From Spirochaetes bacterium RBG_16_67_19 (GTDB lineage: Bacteria; Spirochaetota; Spirochaetia; SZUA-6; DRHE01): a DNA stretch of 17,619 nucleotides. The position numbers were made by a program, and so were the translations under genes. The DNA lies in the NCBI GenBank assembly GCA_001829505.1, contig MIBK01000030.1, positions 6,726 through 24,344 of the forward strand, given 5' to 3'. Under the pieces are notes generated by a model, which worked only from the letters and a program-made list of their open reading frames with translations, was not told the origin of the DNA and did no database searches. Below are positions 1 to 7,298 of this stretch, one piece after another (positions within the stretch are counted from its first letter, which is position 1; every line of letters starts with the position of its first letter).

Positions 1-2
1 CG

Positions 3-575
3 CCGGGATTCGCGGTCCTGTTCACCGGGGACTGGGAAGAGCAGCGCGAGAGCTTCCGCGAGCTGCTGATCAGCATCCTGCTGTCCCTGCTGCTGATCTA
101 CATGGTCATGGCCGGCTTGTATGAGTCGCTGCGCGACCCCTTCGTGGTCATGTTCTCCATCCCCCTGGCCTGCATTGGGGTGCTGCTCACCCTGTTCCTT
201 ACCCGCACCACCTTCAACATCCAGACCTGGATTGGAGTGCTGATGCTGGGCGGCATCGTGGTCAACAACGCAATACTATTGGTGGACACCACCAATCTCC
301 TGCGCCGGCGCGACGGAATGCCCCTGCGCGAGGCCGTCCTCACCGCCTGCACCCGGCGCCTGCGCCCGGTGCTGATGACCTCCCTGACCACCATGGTCGG
401 CCTCCTGCCGCTGGCCCTGGGGGTGGGCGAAGGCGGGGAGGTGCAGGCGCCGCTGGCCCGCACCGTGATCGGGGGCCTGACCAGCTCCGCCTTCATCACC
501 CTGCTGTTCATCCCCAGCCTGTACCTGCTGTTCGAGCGCAGGAGGGAGAAGCGGCACCGGGTGGCCAAAGCGTGA
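3..575 (+). CDS. RND-family efflux permease, C-terminal part (5' end outside the window)
   Basis: This is the last roughly 190 residues of a resistance-nodulation-division inner-membrane pump, the AcrB/HAE1-type proton antiporter that drives export through a periplasmic adaptor and a TolC channel. The reading frame is open to the left edge. Visible features are a periplasmic stub ([13 protein letters not shown]), a hydrophobic helix, the motif [17 protein letters not shown], a second helix with [13 protein letters not shown], the [17 protein letters not shown] motif and a last helix ending in [13 protein letters not shown]. These are the TM9-TM12 motifs typical of the family. The stop TGA overlaps the GTG start of the TolC-like gene by 4 bases, so the two are probably translationally coupled. 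Drug/lipophile (HAE1) and metal (HME) types cannot be separated with certainty from this fragment; the sequence looks more HAE1-like. The adaptor gene is presumably upstream. Confidence 0.93.
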   Translation, partial: PGFAVLFTGDWEEQRESFRELLISILLSLLLIYMVMAGLYESLRDPFVVMFSIPLACIGVLLTLFLTRTTFNIQTWIGVLMLGGIVVNNAILLVDTTNLLRRRDGMPLREAVLTACTRRLRPVLMTSLTTMVGLLPLALGVGEGGEVQAPLARTVIGGLTSSAFITLLFIPSLYLLFERRREKRHRVAKA

Positions 576-1984
576 GCCGGCGCCTCGCGGCCGCGCTGCT
601 GGCCTTCCGGGCACTGTCCGCCGCCGCCCAGAGCGCACCGTCCGCGGATGCCCCGCTCGAGCTGTCCCTGCGCGAAGCGGTACTGCTGGCCCTGGAGCAC
701 AACCCCTCCCTGAAAGCCCAGCGCCTGGGGCCCGAAATCCGGAGGACCGCGGTGCAGGAGGAGCTGGGACTCCTGGATCCCCAGCTCGCGGCCGGGGCAG
801 CCCACACCTGGCCCGCCGCCCCTCCAGCCGAAAGCGGAGCGGAAGCGGAGCTGACCCTTTCCCTTCCCACCGGCACCTCGTTGTCCGCCTCCCTGGGGAC
901 CGGCTGGGACCCCGTATCCTCCTCCTATGACGTGCAGGTGACCCAGTCCCTGCTGGACGGCGGCCGCCTCCCCGCCAACCTGGCCGGCGTGCGGCAGGCC
1001 AGGCTGGACGTCCAGGCCTCTCAGCACGAGCTGCGCGGCTTCACCGCCAGCCTGGTGGCCGGGGTGCAGCAGGCTTATTGGGAGCACTATCTGGCCCTGC
1101 GCCAGCGGGAGATCTACCGCGAGTCCCTGGCCCTGGCCGAGCGCCAACTGGAGGAGTCGCGCATCCGCGTCCAGGTAGGCCAGATCGCCCCCAGCGAGCT
1201 GGCCGCCCCCCGGGCCGAAGTCGTCTCCCGCCAGGAGGCCCTGCGGGAAGGGGAAAAGCGGGTGGAAACCAGCCGCTTGGTCCTGCTCCTGCGCCTGCAC
1301 CTGCCGGAAACCGGGCTGGATACCACCGTGCGCCTGGCCGACTCCCCCGGTGCGCCAGCCGGGCCGCTGGATGAGCTATCCCGGCACCTGGCCCTGGCCT
1401 CCAGCCGCCGCCCGGAGCTGCTGCAGGCGCGCCTGGAGCTGGAGCGCGGGGAGCTGGAAGTCACGCGCACGCGCTCCGGCCTGCTGCCGCGCCTGGACGC
1501 CTTTATCGCTCTGGGCGGCACGGGCTATGCGGCGGCCTTCGGGGACACCTTCGCCGCCGCGGCCCAGGACTCCAGCCTGAACGCGGGCTTGAGCCTGGAG
1601 CTGGCGTTGGGCAACCGGGGGGCCAAGGCGCGGGCCGAGCGGGCCCGGCTGGGCAGAGCCCAGGCCGAGGAATCCCTGCGCGCCCTGGAGCGCACCGTGG
1701 AGGTGGACGTGCGCTCCGCCTGGCTGGAGGCCGGCTTCGCGGCCGGGCGGGTGTCCAGCAGCGCGGAGCTGCGCGTGCTGCAGGAGCAGACCCTGGCGGC
1801 CGAGACCGAGAAGTTCCGGGGCGGCTCCTCCACGACCTTCCTGGTGGCCCAGGCCCAGCGCGGCCTGCTGGCCAGCCAGTTGAGCGAAGCCCAGGCCGCG
1901 GTCGGGTACCTGCTGGCCGTCGTGAACCTTTACCGTCTGGAAGGCTCCCTGCTGGAGCGCAGCGGAATCGAGGAGGAGCTATGA
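572..1984 (+). CDS. TolC-family outer-membrane efflux channel
   Basis: A 470-residue outer-membrane efflux protein, the usual length for the family, which forms the outer-membrane duct of a tripartite pump. It starts at GTG in a 4-base overlap with the RND permease. The N-terminus ([20 protein letters not shown]) looks like a signal peptide, probably cleaved near residue 20. The mature protein opens with the typical OEP repeat start ([20 protein letters not shown]). Two long Ala/Leu/Glu/Arg-rich coiled-coil segments follow, roughly residues 150-240 and 350-440, as expected for the duplicated TolC helical barrel. No N-terminal lipobox Cys is seen, so it is TolC-like rather than an OprM lipoprotein. 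Its stop overlaps the next ATG in ATGA. The partner is the RND permease encoded immediately upstream. Confidence 0.92.
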   Translation: MSRRLAAALLAFRALSAAAQSAPSADAPLELSLREAVLLALEHNPSLKAQRLGPEIRRTAVQEELGLLDPQLAAGAAHTWPAAPPAESGAEAELTLSLPTGTSLSASLGTGWDPVSSSYDVQVTQSLLDGGRLPANLAGVRQARLDVQASQHELRGFTASLVAGVQQAYWEHYLALRQREIYRESLALAERQLEESRIRVQVGQIAPSELAAPRAEVVSRQEALREGEKRVETSRLVLLLRLHLPETGLDTTVRLADSPGAPAGPLDELSRHLALASSRRPELLQARLELERGELEVTRTRSGLLPRLDAFIALGGTGYAAAFGDTFAAAAQDSSLNAGLSLELALGNRGAKARAERARLGRAQAEESLRALERTVEVDVRSAWLEAGFAAGRVSSSAELRVLQEQTLAAETEKFRGGSSTTFLVAQAQRGLLASQLSEAQAAVGYLLAVVNLYRLEGSLLERSGIEEEL

Positions 1985-2328
1985 AGCTGGTGGTGTTCAT
2001 TCTCAACCGGGAGGAGCTGCTGGAGCAGGTGCTGGAGGCCTTCGTCGAATCGGGCGTCCCGGGGGCTACGGTCCTGGAATCGGCGGGGATGGGCCGCATG
2101 CTGACCTCCGAAGTGCCCCTGTTCGCCGACCTCCAGGATTCCATGAAGGGGATCAAGCCGGCCAACCGGGTCATTTTTTCCCTGGTCAGCGGCGAGGGGC
2201 CGGTCCGACGGCTGGAAAAGCTCCTGGGCAAGGCCTGCGGCGACCTTTCCGTGCCCGGAAACGGCCTGCTGTTCACCGTGCCGGTGGACTACGCCCGGGG
2301 CCTGCGCCCCGAGGAGGTGGAGGCGTGA
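1981..2328 (+). CDS. PII-like signalling protein
   Basis: A 115-residue protein with the ferredoxin-like pattern of the PII superfamily: an opening beta strand MKLVVFILN, a helix REELLEQVLEAFVESGVPGATVLES, then GMGR at the position where PII T-loops begin, a strand RVIFSLVSGEG and the closing LLFTVPVDYARGL. It is not canonical GlnB/GlnK: the T-loop is different and lacks the uridylylated Tyr context, and the classical ATP-binding motifs are not evident. The family (annotated as P-II family or PII-like) is known next to transporters, where it probably senses a small ligand and modulates the transporter. Here it lies between the efflux genes and a PTS IIA gene, overlapping both neighbours by 4 bases. 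The ligand is unknown. Confidence 0.75.
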   Translation: MKLVVFILNREELLEQVLEAFVESGVPGATVLESAGMGRMLTSEVPLFADLQDSMKGIKPANRVIFSLVSGEGPVRRLEKLLGKACGDLSVPGNGLLFTVPVDYARGLRPEEVEA

Positions 2329-2792
2329 GCGCCTTGTGGCAGATCCTGGAGCCCTCCTGCGTGGCCCTGCAGCTGCGGGCCGGCGGGAAGGCGGAGGCCC
2401 TGGAGGAATTGGCCGGCCTGCTGGTGAAGGCGGGCAAGATCCGGGACGGCGCGGCCCTGCTGGAGGCCATCCAGGCCCGCGAGCGGAAGATCTCCACGGG
2501 AGTGGGCGAGGGCATCGCCCTGCCCCACTGTGCCTCCCCCGAGCCTGCCTCCCCGGTCCTGGCCGTGGCCCGCAAGCCGGAGGGGCTGGACTTCGAGGCC
2601 CTGGACGGCAAACCCGTGCGCCTGCTGTTCCTGCTGGTGGGCCAGGAGGGCAAGCCGGCCGCCCAGTTGCGGCTGCTCGCCCGCCTGGCGCGCCTGCTGC
2701 GGGAGCCCGCTTTCCCGCAGGCGCTGTTGGCCGCCGAAAGCCCCGAGGCGGTGCGGGAGCTGTTCCGCCAAGCCGAGCAGGCGGAAGCCTAG
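2325..2792 (+). CDS. PTS IIA protein, fructose/mannitol/Ntr type
   Basis: A 155-residue stand-alone PTS EIIA domain of the fructose/mannitol family. In this family a conserved His accepts phosphate from HPr or NPr. The phosphorylation site is visible as GIALPHC with His68, preceded by RERKISTGVGEG, the usual PtsN/FruA-IIA context. No EIIB or EIIC gene is nearby, so a regulatory PtsN-like role is more likely than sugar transport. The GTG start overlaps the PII-like stop by 4 bases. It is the last gene of the efflux operon and is followed within about 12 bases by a strong hairpin terminator. A distinct physiological role beside an RND pump is inference. Confidence 0.87.
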   Translation: MSALWQILEPSCVALQLRAGGKAEALEELAGLLVKAGKIRDGAALLEAIQARERKISTGVGEGIALPHCASPEPASPVLAVARKPEGLDFEALDGKPVRLLFLLVGQEGKPAAQLRLLARLARLLREPAFPQALLAAESPEAVRELFRQAEQAEA

Positions 2793-2803
2793 GGCATTAA
2801 AAG

Positions 2804-2827
2804 ACAGGCGGCCGTGAGGCCGCCTGT
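2804..2827. terminator. Bidirectional rho-independent terminator
   Basis: A perfect 10-bp stem (ACAGGCGGCC / GGCCGCCTGT) closes on a GTGA tetraloop between the convergent PTS IIA and dctM genes. Plus-strand transcripts then read GTCTTCTTCC, and minus-strand transcripts read a short T run (CTTTTAAT). The position 12 bases after one stop and 27 bases from the other fits shared termination. Confidence 0.85.
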
Positions 2828-2854
2828 GTCTTCTTCCGTATTGCCTGTTTTGCA

Positions 2855-4177
2855 CTATTTCAAGTGAAAATACTTGAAGGGCAGATACAGGGCGATCTGG
2901 GGGAAGATCATGACCAGGGCCAGGCCGATGATCATGACGAAAACGAAGGGCCAGACCGACTTGTAGATGTCCCCGATCGTGAAGTCCTTCGGGGCCATGG
3001 CCTTCATTAAAAACAGGTTGTAGCCGAAGGGCGGAGTCAGGTAGGCGATCTGGCAGGTGATCGTGTACAGGACTCCATACCAGATCGGGTTGAAGCCCAG
3101 CTTGATGATCAAGGGAACGTACAGAGGAGCCACGACGATGAGCATAGCCGTGTCGTCCAGGAACATGCCCATGATGATGTAGGAGAGCTGCATCATGATC
3201 ATGATGCCCCAGCGACCAAGGCTGAAACCCAGGAACAGCTTCTCGATGGCGTACACCGCGCCCAGCCCGTCGAACACCGCGCCGAAGGCCAGGGCGGCCA
3301 GGATGACCCACATGAACATGCAGCTCACGCTCAGGGTGTCCCGCAGCACCTCGACCATGATCTTCCAGGTCAGGCGCCGGTTGATCAGGGCGATGACGGT
3401 GATGGCGATCGCTCCGACCGCGGAGCTCTCCACCAGGCTGGTCACCCCCAGGAAGAACAATCCCGACATCAGGAAGATGATGACGATGGGCAGGATCGCC
3501 GATCTGAGCAGTTTGAGCTTCGCACTCCAGGGGATGTTGCGCTCTTCCTTGCTCGCCGCCGGCCCCAGTTGGGGCTGGATCAGGCAGCGGATGGTGATGT
3601 AGGCCATGAACATGACCGCCAGCATGACGCCGGGCAGGACGCCGGCCATCCACAACTGGCCGACCGGCTGCCGGGCGATCATGCCGTACAGCACCAGCAC
3701 CACGCTGGGCGGGATCATGATGCCCAGGGAGCTGGCCGCCTGGATGACGCCGGAGATCATGATCTTGTCGTACTTGCGCTTGACCATCTCCGGCAGGCAG
3801 ATCGTATTTCCGATGGCCATACCGGCCACGCTTAGTCCGTTGATCGCCGCGATAATGGCCATCAGCACGATGGTCCCGATGGCCAGGCCGCCCCGGACCG
3901 GCCCGAACCAGACGTGCATCATCCGGTACAGGTCGTCGGCGATCCCCGACTTGGAGAACATGTAGCCGATGTAGATGAACAGGGGCAGGGTCAGCAGCGG
4001 GTACCAGTTCAGCAGGCTGAAGCTGGCGTGGAAGGCCATGCCCTCCCCGCCCGCCCCCCACAGGAGCAGGGAGAAGGCCACGGCCACCCCGCCGATCACC
4101 GCGAAGATGTGTCGCCCGGTCAGCAGCATGACCAGCATCGAAGCGAACATCAGGATCGCCATCAATGAGAAGCTCAT
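2855..4177 (-). CDS. dctM: TRAP transporter large permease (DctM type)
   Basis: A 440-residue, very hydrophobic protein with about a dozen predicted membrane helices, the usual size for the large membrane subunit of tripartite ATP-independent periplasmic transporters. It carries the sodium-coupled substrate translocation path. Family motifs are visible: LPLFIYIGYMFSKSGIADDLY near residues 64-85, the LGIMIPPSVVLVLYG signature near 150-165, SLVESSAVGAI near 248-258 in place of the more common TPTEAAAVG, and the C-terminal LTPPFGYNLFLMK. ATG overlaps the dctQ stop in ATGA, so it is coupled to dctQ. Transcription would come from the dctP promoter. The substrate cannot be told from this subunit. 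Confidence 0.95.
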   Translation of the reverse strand: MSFSLMAILMFASMLVMLLTGRHIFAVIGGVAVAFSLLLWGAGGEGMAFHASFSLLNWYPLLTLPLFIYIGYMFSKSGIADDLYRMMHVWFGPVRGGLAIGTIVLMAIIAAINGLSVAGMAIGNTICLPEMVKRKYDKIMISGVIQAASSLGIMIPPSVVLVLYGMIARQPVGQLWMAGVLPGVMLAVMFMAYITIRCLIQPQLGPAASKEERNIPWSAKLKLLRSAILPIVIIFLMSGLFFLGVTSLVESSAVGAIAITVIALINRRLTWKIMVEVLRDTLSVSCMFMWVILAALAFGAVFDGLGAVYAIEKLFLGFSLGRWGIMIMMQLSYIIMGMFLDDTAMLIVVAPLYVPLIIKLGFNPIWYGVLYTITCQIAYLTPPFGYNLFLMKAMAPKDFTIGDIYKSVWPFVFVMIIGLALVMIFPQIALYLPFKYFHLK

Positions 4178-4686
4178 TTCACTTCCTTCCCTCTGACTTT
4201 GGCCAGGTCCTTAAAGAACTCGGCGATCACCTGCAGGATCATCAGCGTCATTCCGATCAGCATGATGATCTTGATGGGGGTCACCGGCGGGGCCCAGGAG
4301 GAGTAGCTCTTCTGCCTGTACTTGATCGAGTACTCCAGGCTGATGATGCCGCCCAGCAGGAGCACGCCCAGGTATAGCATGATGAGCGCGAAGGTCAGCA
4401 CGTCGGCCAGGGCCTTGTTCTTGGGAGACCACTTGGCGTAAGCCAGGTCCATGCGCACGTGCCCGTCGATGATCAGGGTGTAGGCGCCCCCAAGGGTGTA
4501 ATAGGCGGCCATGACGAACTGGGCCATCTCCACTGTCCAAATCCAGGGCTTGTTGAAGAAGGTCCTGGAACAGGTCTCGAAGAACAGGATGCCCAGCATG
4601 CCGAAGAGCAGGTACATAGCCATCGCGCCGAACGCCTTGCTGGTGGCGGTGATGCCGTCCACGTATCCCTTGATGACTTTGTTCAC
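4174..4686 (-). CDS. dctQ: TRAP transporter small permease (DctQ type)
   Basis: A 170-residue small membrane subunit with four hydrophobic helices and the family motif context EMAQFVMAAYYTLGGAYTLIIDGHVRMDL, where the HVRMDL segment is the hallmark of DctQ. It pairs with DctM. The open frame runs further upstream to 4755, but I prefer the GTG at 4686. It has a GGAG ribosome-binding site 6 bases before it, and the extra 23 residues are Gly/Arg/Pro-rich and come from a GC-rich hairpin. The stop overlaps the dctM ATG. A hairpin at 4713-4731 separates this gene from dctP and may set the ratio of binding protein to permease. Confidence 0.9.
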   Translation of the reverse strand: MNKVIKGYVDGITATSKAFGAMAMYLLFGMLGILFFETCSRTFFNKPWIWTVEMAQFVMAAYYTLGGAYTLIIDGHVRMDLAYAKWSPKNKALADVLTFALIMLYLGVLLLGGIISLEYSIKYRQKSYSSWAPPVTPIKIIMLIGMTLMILQVIAEFFKDLAKVRGKEVK

Positions 4687-4712
4687 TTGCGGCTCCAGGT
4701 GAAATTTTTCAG

Positions 4713-4731
4713 GCCCGCCTCCCCGGCGGGC
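4713..4731 (-). other. Intercistronic hairpin between dctP and dctQ
   Basis: A 7-bp GC stem (GCCCGCC / GGCGGGC) with a 5-base loop lies in the 106-base gap after dctP and before the dctQ start. On the transcribed strand it is followed by CCTGAAAAATTTC and not by a T run. It therefore looks like an mRNA-stabilising or partial-termination element rather than a full terminator. Such elements often raise periplasmic binding-protein levels over permease levels. Confidence 0.55.
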
Positions 4732-4792
4732 TTTGAATCCCGCCGGGGAAGGCAAGCCTGGTTATGGCGAAATCAAGCGAACTAACGGACCC

Positions 4793-5875
4793 CTAGTAGC
4801 GATACGGAGGACCGGCCTTGACCATCTGCGCGTTGTAATCCTTGATGATCTGTACCACCTTGGCGGCGCGCGGGCTCTTCTTGGCGGTCTCGTCCCAGAA
4901 GGCGATCGCAGCCTTTTCCACTTGCGCCCATTCGCTGGCCGGGATGGTGGTGAGCTGCAGCTTGCCGCCCGTCACGCGGTAGTTGGCCTCACCCCACCAG
5001 TACCAGTGCAGCCGGTAGTAGTGCGACTTCTCGATGGCCAGCTTGTAGATCTGCTGCAGGTGCGGGGGCACCTTTTCCCAGGACTTGGTGTTCACGAACC
5101 AGCCCCCGGACCAGCCGCCGGAGATGGGGTTGGTCAGGTAGTACTTGGTGACGTCGGCCCAGCCGACCGTGTAGTCCTCGGTGATGCCGGACCAGGAAAC
5201 CCCGTCCAGCACACCGGTCTGAATGGCCATTTCCACGTCCTCGTAGGGCAGGCTCATCGGGACCACGCCGAACTGCTGCATGAACTTGCCGCCGGTGGGG
5301 AACATGTAGATGCGCAGGCCCTTCAGGTCCTTGAGGGAGCGGACCGGCTTGGTGGTGGCGAAGTTGCAGGGGTCCCAGCTTCCCTGGGACAGCCAGGTGA
5401 CGCCGTCGATCTCGCCGTAGGCCTCCGCCCAGATCTCGTTCAAGCCCCAGTGGTTCCACAGCACGTCCACGTCAATGCCGTAGCGCGCCGCCAGGGGGAA
5501 GTAGGCGCCGAACACCGCCACGTCCACGGGCGAAGCCATGGAGTCGTCGTCGCTGACGGCAGCGTCGACGGTCCCTTTCTGCAGGGCCTGGAACAGCTCG
5601 CCCTGGGGCACCAGCTCGTCGGCCGTGTACACGTCGATGACCATCTCGTTGTTGGCCGCGATGTTGAACTCCTTGATGGCGTTACCGACCACGTGCGGGT
5701 TCAGTGCGGGGCCGGCATAGGACTGCAGCCTCCACCGGATGGCGGGCTCGCCCTTCGCCGCCGCGCCGCCGGCCGCCGCGCCGCCCTTGCCGCACCCGCC
5801 CAGGGTGAGCAACAGCGCCAGAACCGCTGCCACCGCTGCGACGAGCATGATTGCTTTGCGCATCTTGCCCTTCAT
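4793..5875 (-). CDS. dctP: TRAP transporter substrate-binding lipoprotein (DctP/TakP-like)
   Basis: A 360-residue extracytoplasmic solute-binding protein that delivers substrate to DctQM. The N-terminus has a basic start (MKGKMRK), a hydrophobic core and the lipobox LTLGGC with Cys28, followed by a Gly/Ala-rich tether, so the mature protein is probably a membrane-anchored lipoprotein. The DctP fold pattern continues: ELFQALQKGTVDAAVSDDD, LKGLRIYMFPTGG, VVPMSLPYEDVEMAIQTGVLDGVSWSG and GWFVNTKSWEKVP. The latter half, rich in Trp/Tyr, resembles the 2-oxo-acid/chloroaromatic (TakP/FcbT1) branch. The position of the conserved carboxylate-binding Arg appears to be Tyr190. The ATG has a perfect AGGAGG 4 bases upstream. 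It is the first gene of the TRAP operon. Confidence 0.94.
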   Translation of the reverse strand: MKGKMRKAIMLVAAVAAVLALLLTLGGCGKGGAAAGGAAAKGEPAIRWRLQSYAGPALNPHVVGNAIKEFNIAANNEMVIDVYTADELVPQGELFQALQKGTVDAAVSDDDSMASPVDVAVFGAYFPLAARYGIDVDVLWNHWGLNEIWAEAYGEIDGVTWLSQGSWDPCNFATTKPVRSLKDLKGLRIYMFPTGGKFMQQFGVVPMSLPYEDVEMAIQTGVLDGVSWSGITEDYTVGWADVTKYYLTNPISGGWSGGWFVNTKSWEKVPPHLQQIYKLAIEKSHYYRLHWYWWGEANYRVTGGKLQLTTIPASEWAQVEKAAIAFWDETAKKSPRAAKVVQIIKDYNAQMVKAGPPYRY

Positions 5876-5893
5876 AACACCTCCTGTTGGATT

Positions 5894-5930
5894 TTGGATG
5901 CCAATGCCATCCCGCGCCAGATAAAACTGG
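5894..5930. promoter_or_regulatory. Palindromic candidate operator in the dctP leader
   Basis: Between the predicted dctP transcription start and its ATG lie overlapping palindromes: TTGG-ATG-CCAA at 5894-5904, the 17-base near-palindrome GGATGCCAATGCCATCC at 5896-5912 with one mismatched pair, and CCAG-ATAAAA-CTGG at 5917-5930. Downstream placement suits repression by a dimeric regulator, or two small leader hairpins in the mRNA. No regulator gene is in the window. Confidence 0.4.
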
Positions 5931-5945
5931 ACCGTAATGCGGATT

Positions 5946-5973
5946 ATTGTAAACTAAAAAGGACACATGTCAA
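5946..5973 (-). promoter_or_regulatory. Sigma70-type promoter for the TRAP operon
   Basis: On the minus strand there is a perfect -35 box TTGACA (5973-5968), a 16-base spacer and the -10 box TACAAT (5951-5946), which matches consensus at five of six bases. The surroundings are AT-rich against a GC-rich background. It predicts a leader of about 60 bases before the dctP ATG. Confidence 0.75.
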
Positions 5974-6027
5974 GGAAAAGTTCACTATTTTTTCATATCC
6001 GTCCGGATTTGCACCGGCGCCGAGGGC

Positions 6028-6055
6028 TTGACAGGCGGAAACAGTAGCGGATAAG
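6028..6055 (+). promoter_or_regulatory. Candidate promoter for the aminotransferase gene
   Basis: A perfect -35 box TTGACA (6028-6033) is followed after 16 bases by GATAAG (6050-6055), which matches four of six consensus bases. It points at the aminotransferase ATG about 70 bases downstream. An A/T-only palindrome, A8TATTTTTT at 6081-6096, lies in the leader and would be strongly bent or melt easily. Confidence 0.5.
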
Positions 6056-6124
6056 TTTCTGACTGGCTAGTTCCGCGATCAAAAAAAATATTTTTTGCCT
6101 CAGTCAAAGGAAGGAAAGCGCGAA

Positions 6125-7225
6125 ATGAAAAAAGTAGAAGAGTATTTTGTCCCGTGGCTGAAGGGCGTGCCCATGTACATCTCCTCGCACATCGAGCTGG
6201 CCTGGAAGGACAAGTCCCTGAAGCGCCTGATGTCCAACGAGAATCCCAACCCGCCCTCCAAGAAGGTGCAGAAGGCCCTCAGCCAGTACGCCGCGGTGGC
6301 CAACCGCTACATGGACCAGGGCCTGCTGGTGCGCGGCAAGATCGCCGAGTTGAACGGCCTGGCCGGGCCCGAGAACGTGCTGGTGGGCAACGGCTCCAGC
6401 GAAGTGTTCGACATGATCTTCCGCTCCTTCCTGCAAGTCGGCGACGAGGTGATCCAGCACACGCCGTGCTTCGGCATCTACAAGCTGCGCTGCGTGGTCT
6501 GCGGCGGCAAGCTGGTCTCCGTGCCCATGCGCTACGAAAACAAGCAGATCAACTACGACGCCAAGGCGGTGATCGCGGCCATCACCCCGAAGACCAAGAT
6601 CATCGTCATCGCCAACCCCAACAACCCCACCGGCAACTTCATGGATCCCAAGGATTTCGAGGCCATCGCCGAGACCGGGGTGCCCTTCATCGTGGACGAG
6701 GCCTACGTCGAGTACGCCGGCCTGGGCAAGAGCCAGGTCGCCCTGACCAAGAAATACGAGAACGTGATGATCACGCGCACGATGTCCAAGGCCTACGGCC
6801 TGGCCGGGATGCGCTTCGGCTACCTGCTGGCCGCCAAACCGGTGGTGGACCAGATCGCCGCCACCCTGATCCCCTGGAACGTGAGCACCCTGGCCATGTG
6901 GGGCGCCCTGGCCGGATTCGAGGACCAGGCGGCGCTGAAGCAGCGCGTGGACTTCAACAACCAGCAGCTGGAGTACTACGAAAAGGAGCTCTCCAAGGTA
7001 AGCGGCCTGAACATCCTGAAATCCTACGGCAACTACATCCTCTTCGACGCCAAGGAATGCGGCAAGAAGGGCAAGGACATGGTGGCCTACGCCCAGGAGC
7101 ACGGCGTGATCCTGCGGCCCCAGGCCGACATGTACGGCAGCGACGGCTGGTTCCGCATCAGCATCGGCAGCGCGGAGGAGAACAAGCTGACCGTGAAGCT
7201 GATCCGCGAGTTCCTGACCAGGTAA
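6125..7225 (+). CDS. HisC-like PLP-dependent aminotransferase (class I/II)
   Basis: A 366-residue fold-type I aminotransferase related to histidinol-phosphate aminotransferases. It has the substrate-side motif MSNENPNPPS (residues 36-45), GNGSSE (88-93), NPNNPTG (164-170), DEAY (191-194), the Schiff-base Lys222 in TMSKAYGLAG, the phosphate-contacting Arg230 and a C-terminal WFRISIG with the carboxylate-binding Arg. Compared with true HisC, the usual RYPDG reads RYMDQG and GNGSDE reads GNGSSE, so the substrate may not be histidinol phosphate. I take ATG 6125, preceded by AAGGAAGGAAAG, over a TTG at 6095. No other his biosynthesis gene is nearby. It is followed by a terminator, then two HAD phosphatase genes. 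The exact substrate is unknown. Confidence 0.85.
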   Translation: MKKVEEYFVPWLKGVPMYISSHIELAWKDKSLKRLMSNENPNPPSKKVQKALSQYAAVANRYMDQGLLVRGKIAELNGLAGPENVLVGNGSSEVFDMIFRSFLQVGDEVIQHTPCFGIYKLRCVVCGGKLVSVPMRYENKQINYDAKAVIAAITPKTKIIVIANPNNPTGNFMDPKDFEAIAETGVPFIVDEAYVEYAGLGKSQVALTKKYENVMITRTMSKAYGLAGMRFGYLLAAKPVVDQIAATLIPWNVSTLAMWGALAGFEDQAALKQRVDFNNQQLEYYEKELSKVSGLNILKSYGNYILFDAKECGKKGKDMVAYAQEHGVILRPQADMYGSDGWFRISIGSAEENKLTVKLIREFLTR

Positions 7226-7250
7226 GCCTTCCGCTGGCCATGTTTTCGTC

Positions 7251-7285
7251 GTGCCCCCCCATGCGGCCGGGGGGCGCTTCTTTTT
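7251..7285 (+). terminator. Rho-independent terminator after the aminotransferase
   Basis: The stem GTGCCCCCC (7251-7259) pairs with GGGGGGCGC (7269-7277), including one G-T wobble, around a 9-base loop. It is followed directly by TTCTTTTT. It lies 25 bases after the aminotransferase stop and only 13 bases before the next start codon, so downstream genes need read-through or a hidden promoter. Confidence 0.75.
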
Positions 7286-7298
7286 GAGGACCACCACC

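Noticed and set aside
98..1300. 400-residue minus-strand open frame
   Set aside because: It is antisense to the RND and TolC genes, has Gly/Gln/Arg-rich composition with no recognisable fold, and is explained by high GC, which removes stop codons on the opposite strand.
2289..4061. 590-residue minus-strand open frame
   Set aside because: It crosses the PTS IIA gene, a terminator and part of dctM in another frame. The translation is His/Gly/Arg-rich and the real dctM frame is unmistakable.
4733..6031. 432-residue plus-strand open frame
   Set aside because: It runs antisense through dctP and its promoter; composition is His/Gly/Val-rich and dctP is clearly the real gene.
6081..6096. A/T palindrome before the aminotransferase gene as a terminator
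   Set aside because: It has no GC stem and lies in the leader of a gene, downstream of a promoter; bent or easily melted DNA is the simpler reading.
6125..7225. Naming the aminotransferase hisC
   Set aside because: The substrate-side motifs RYPDG and GNGSDE are altered, and no other histidine genes are nearby, so the specific name is not supported.
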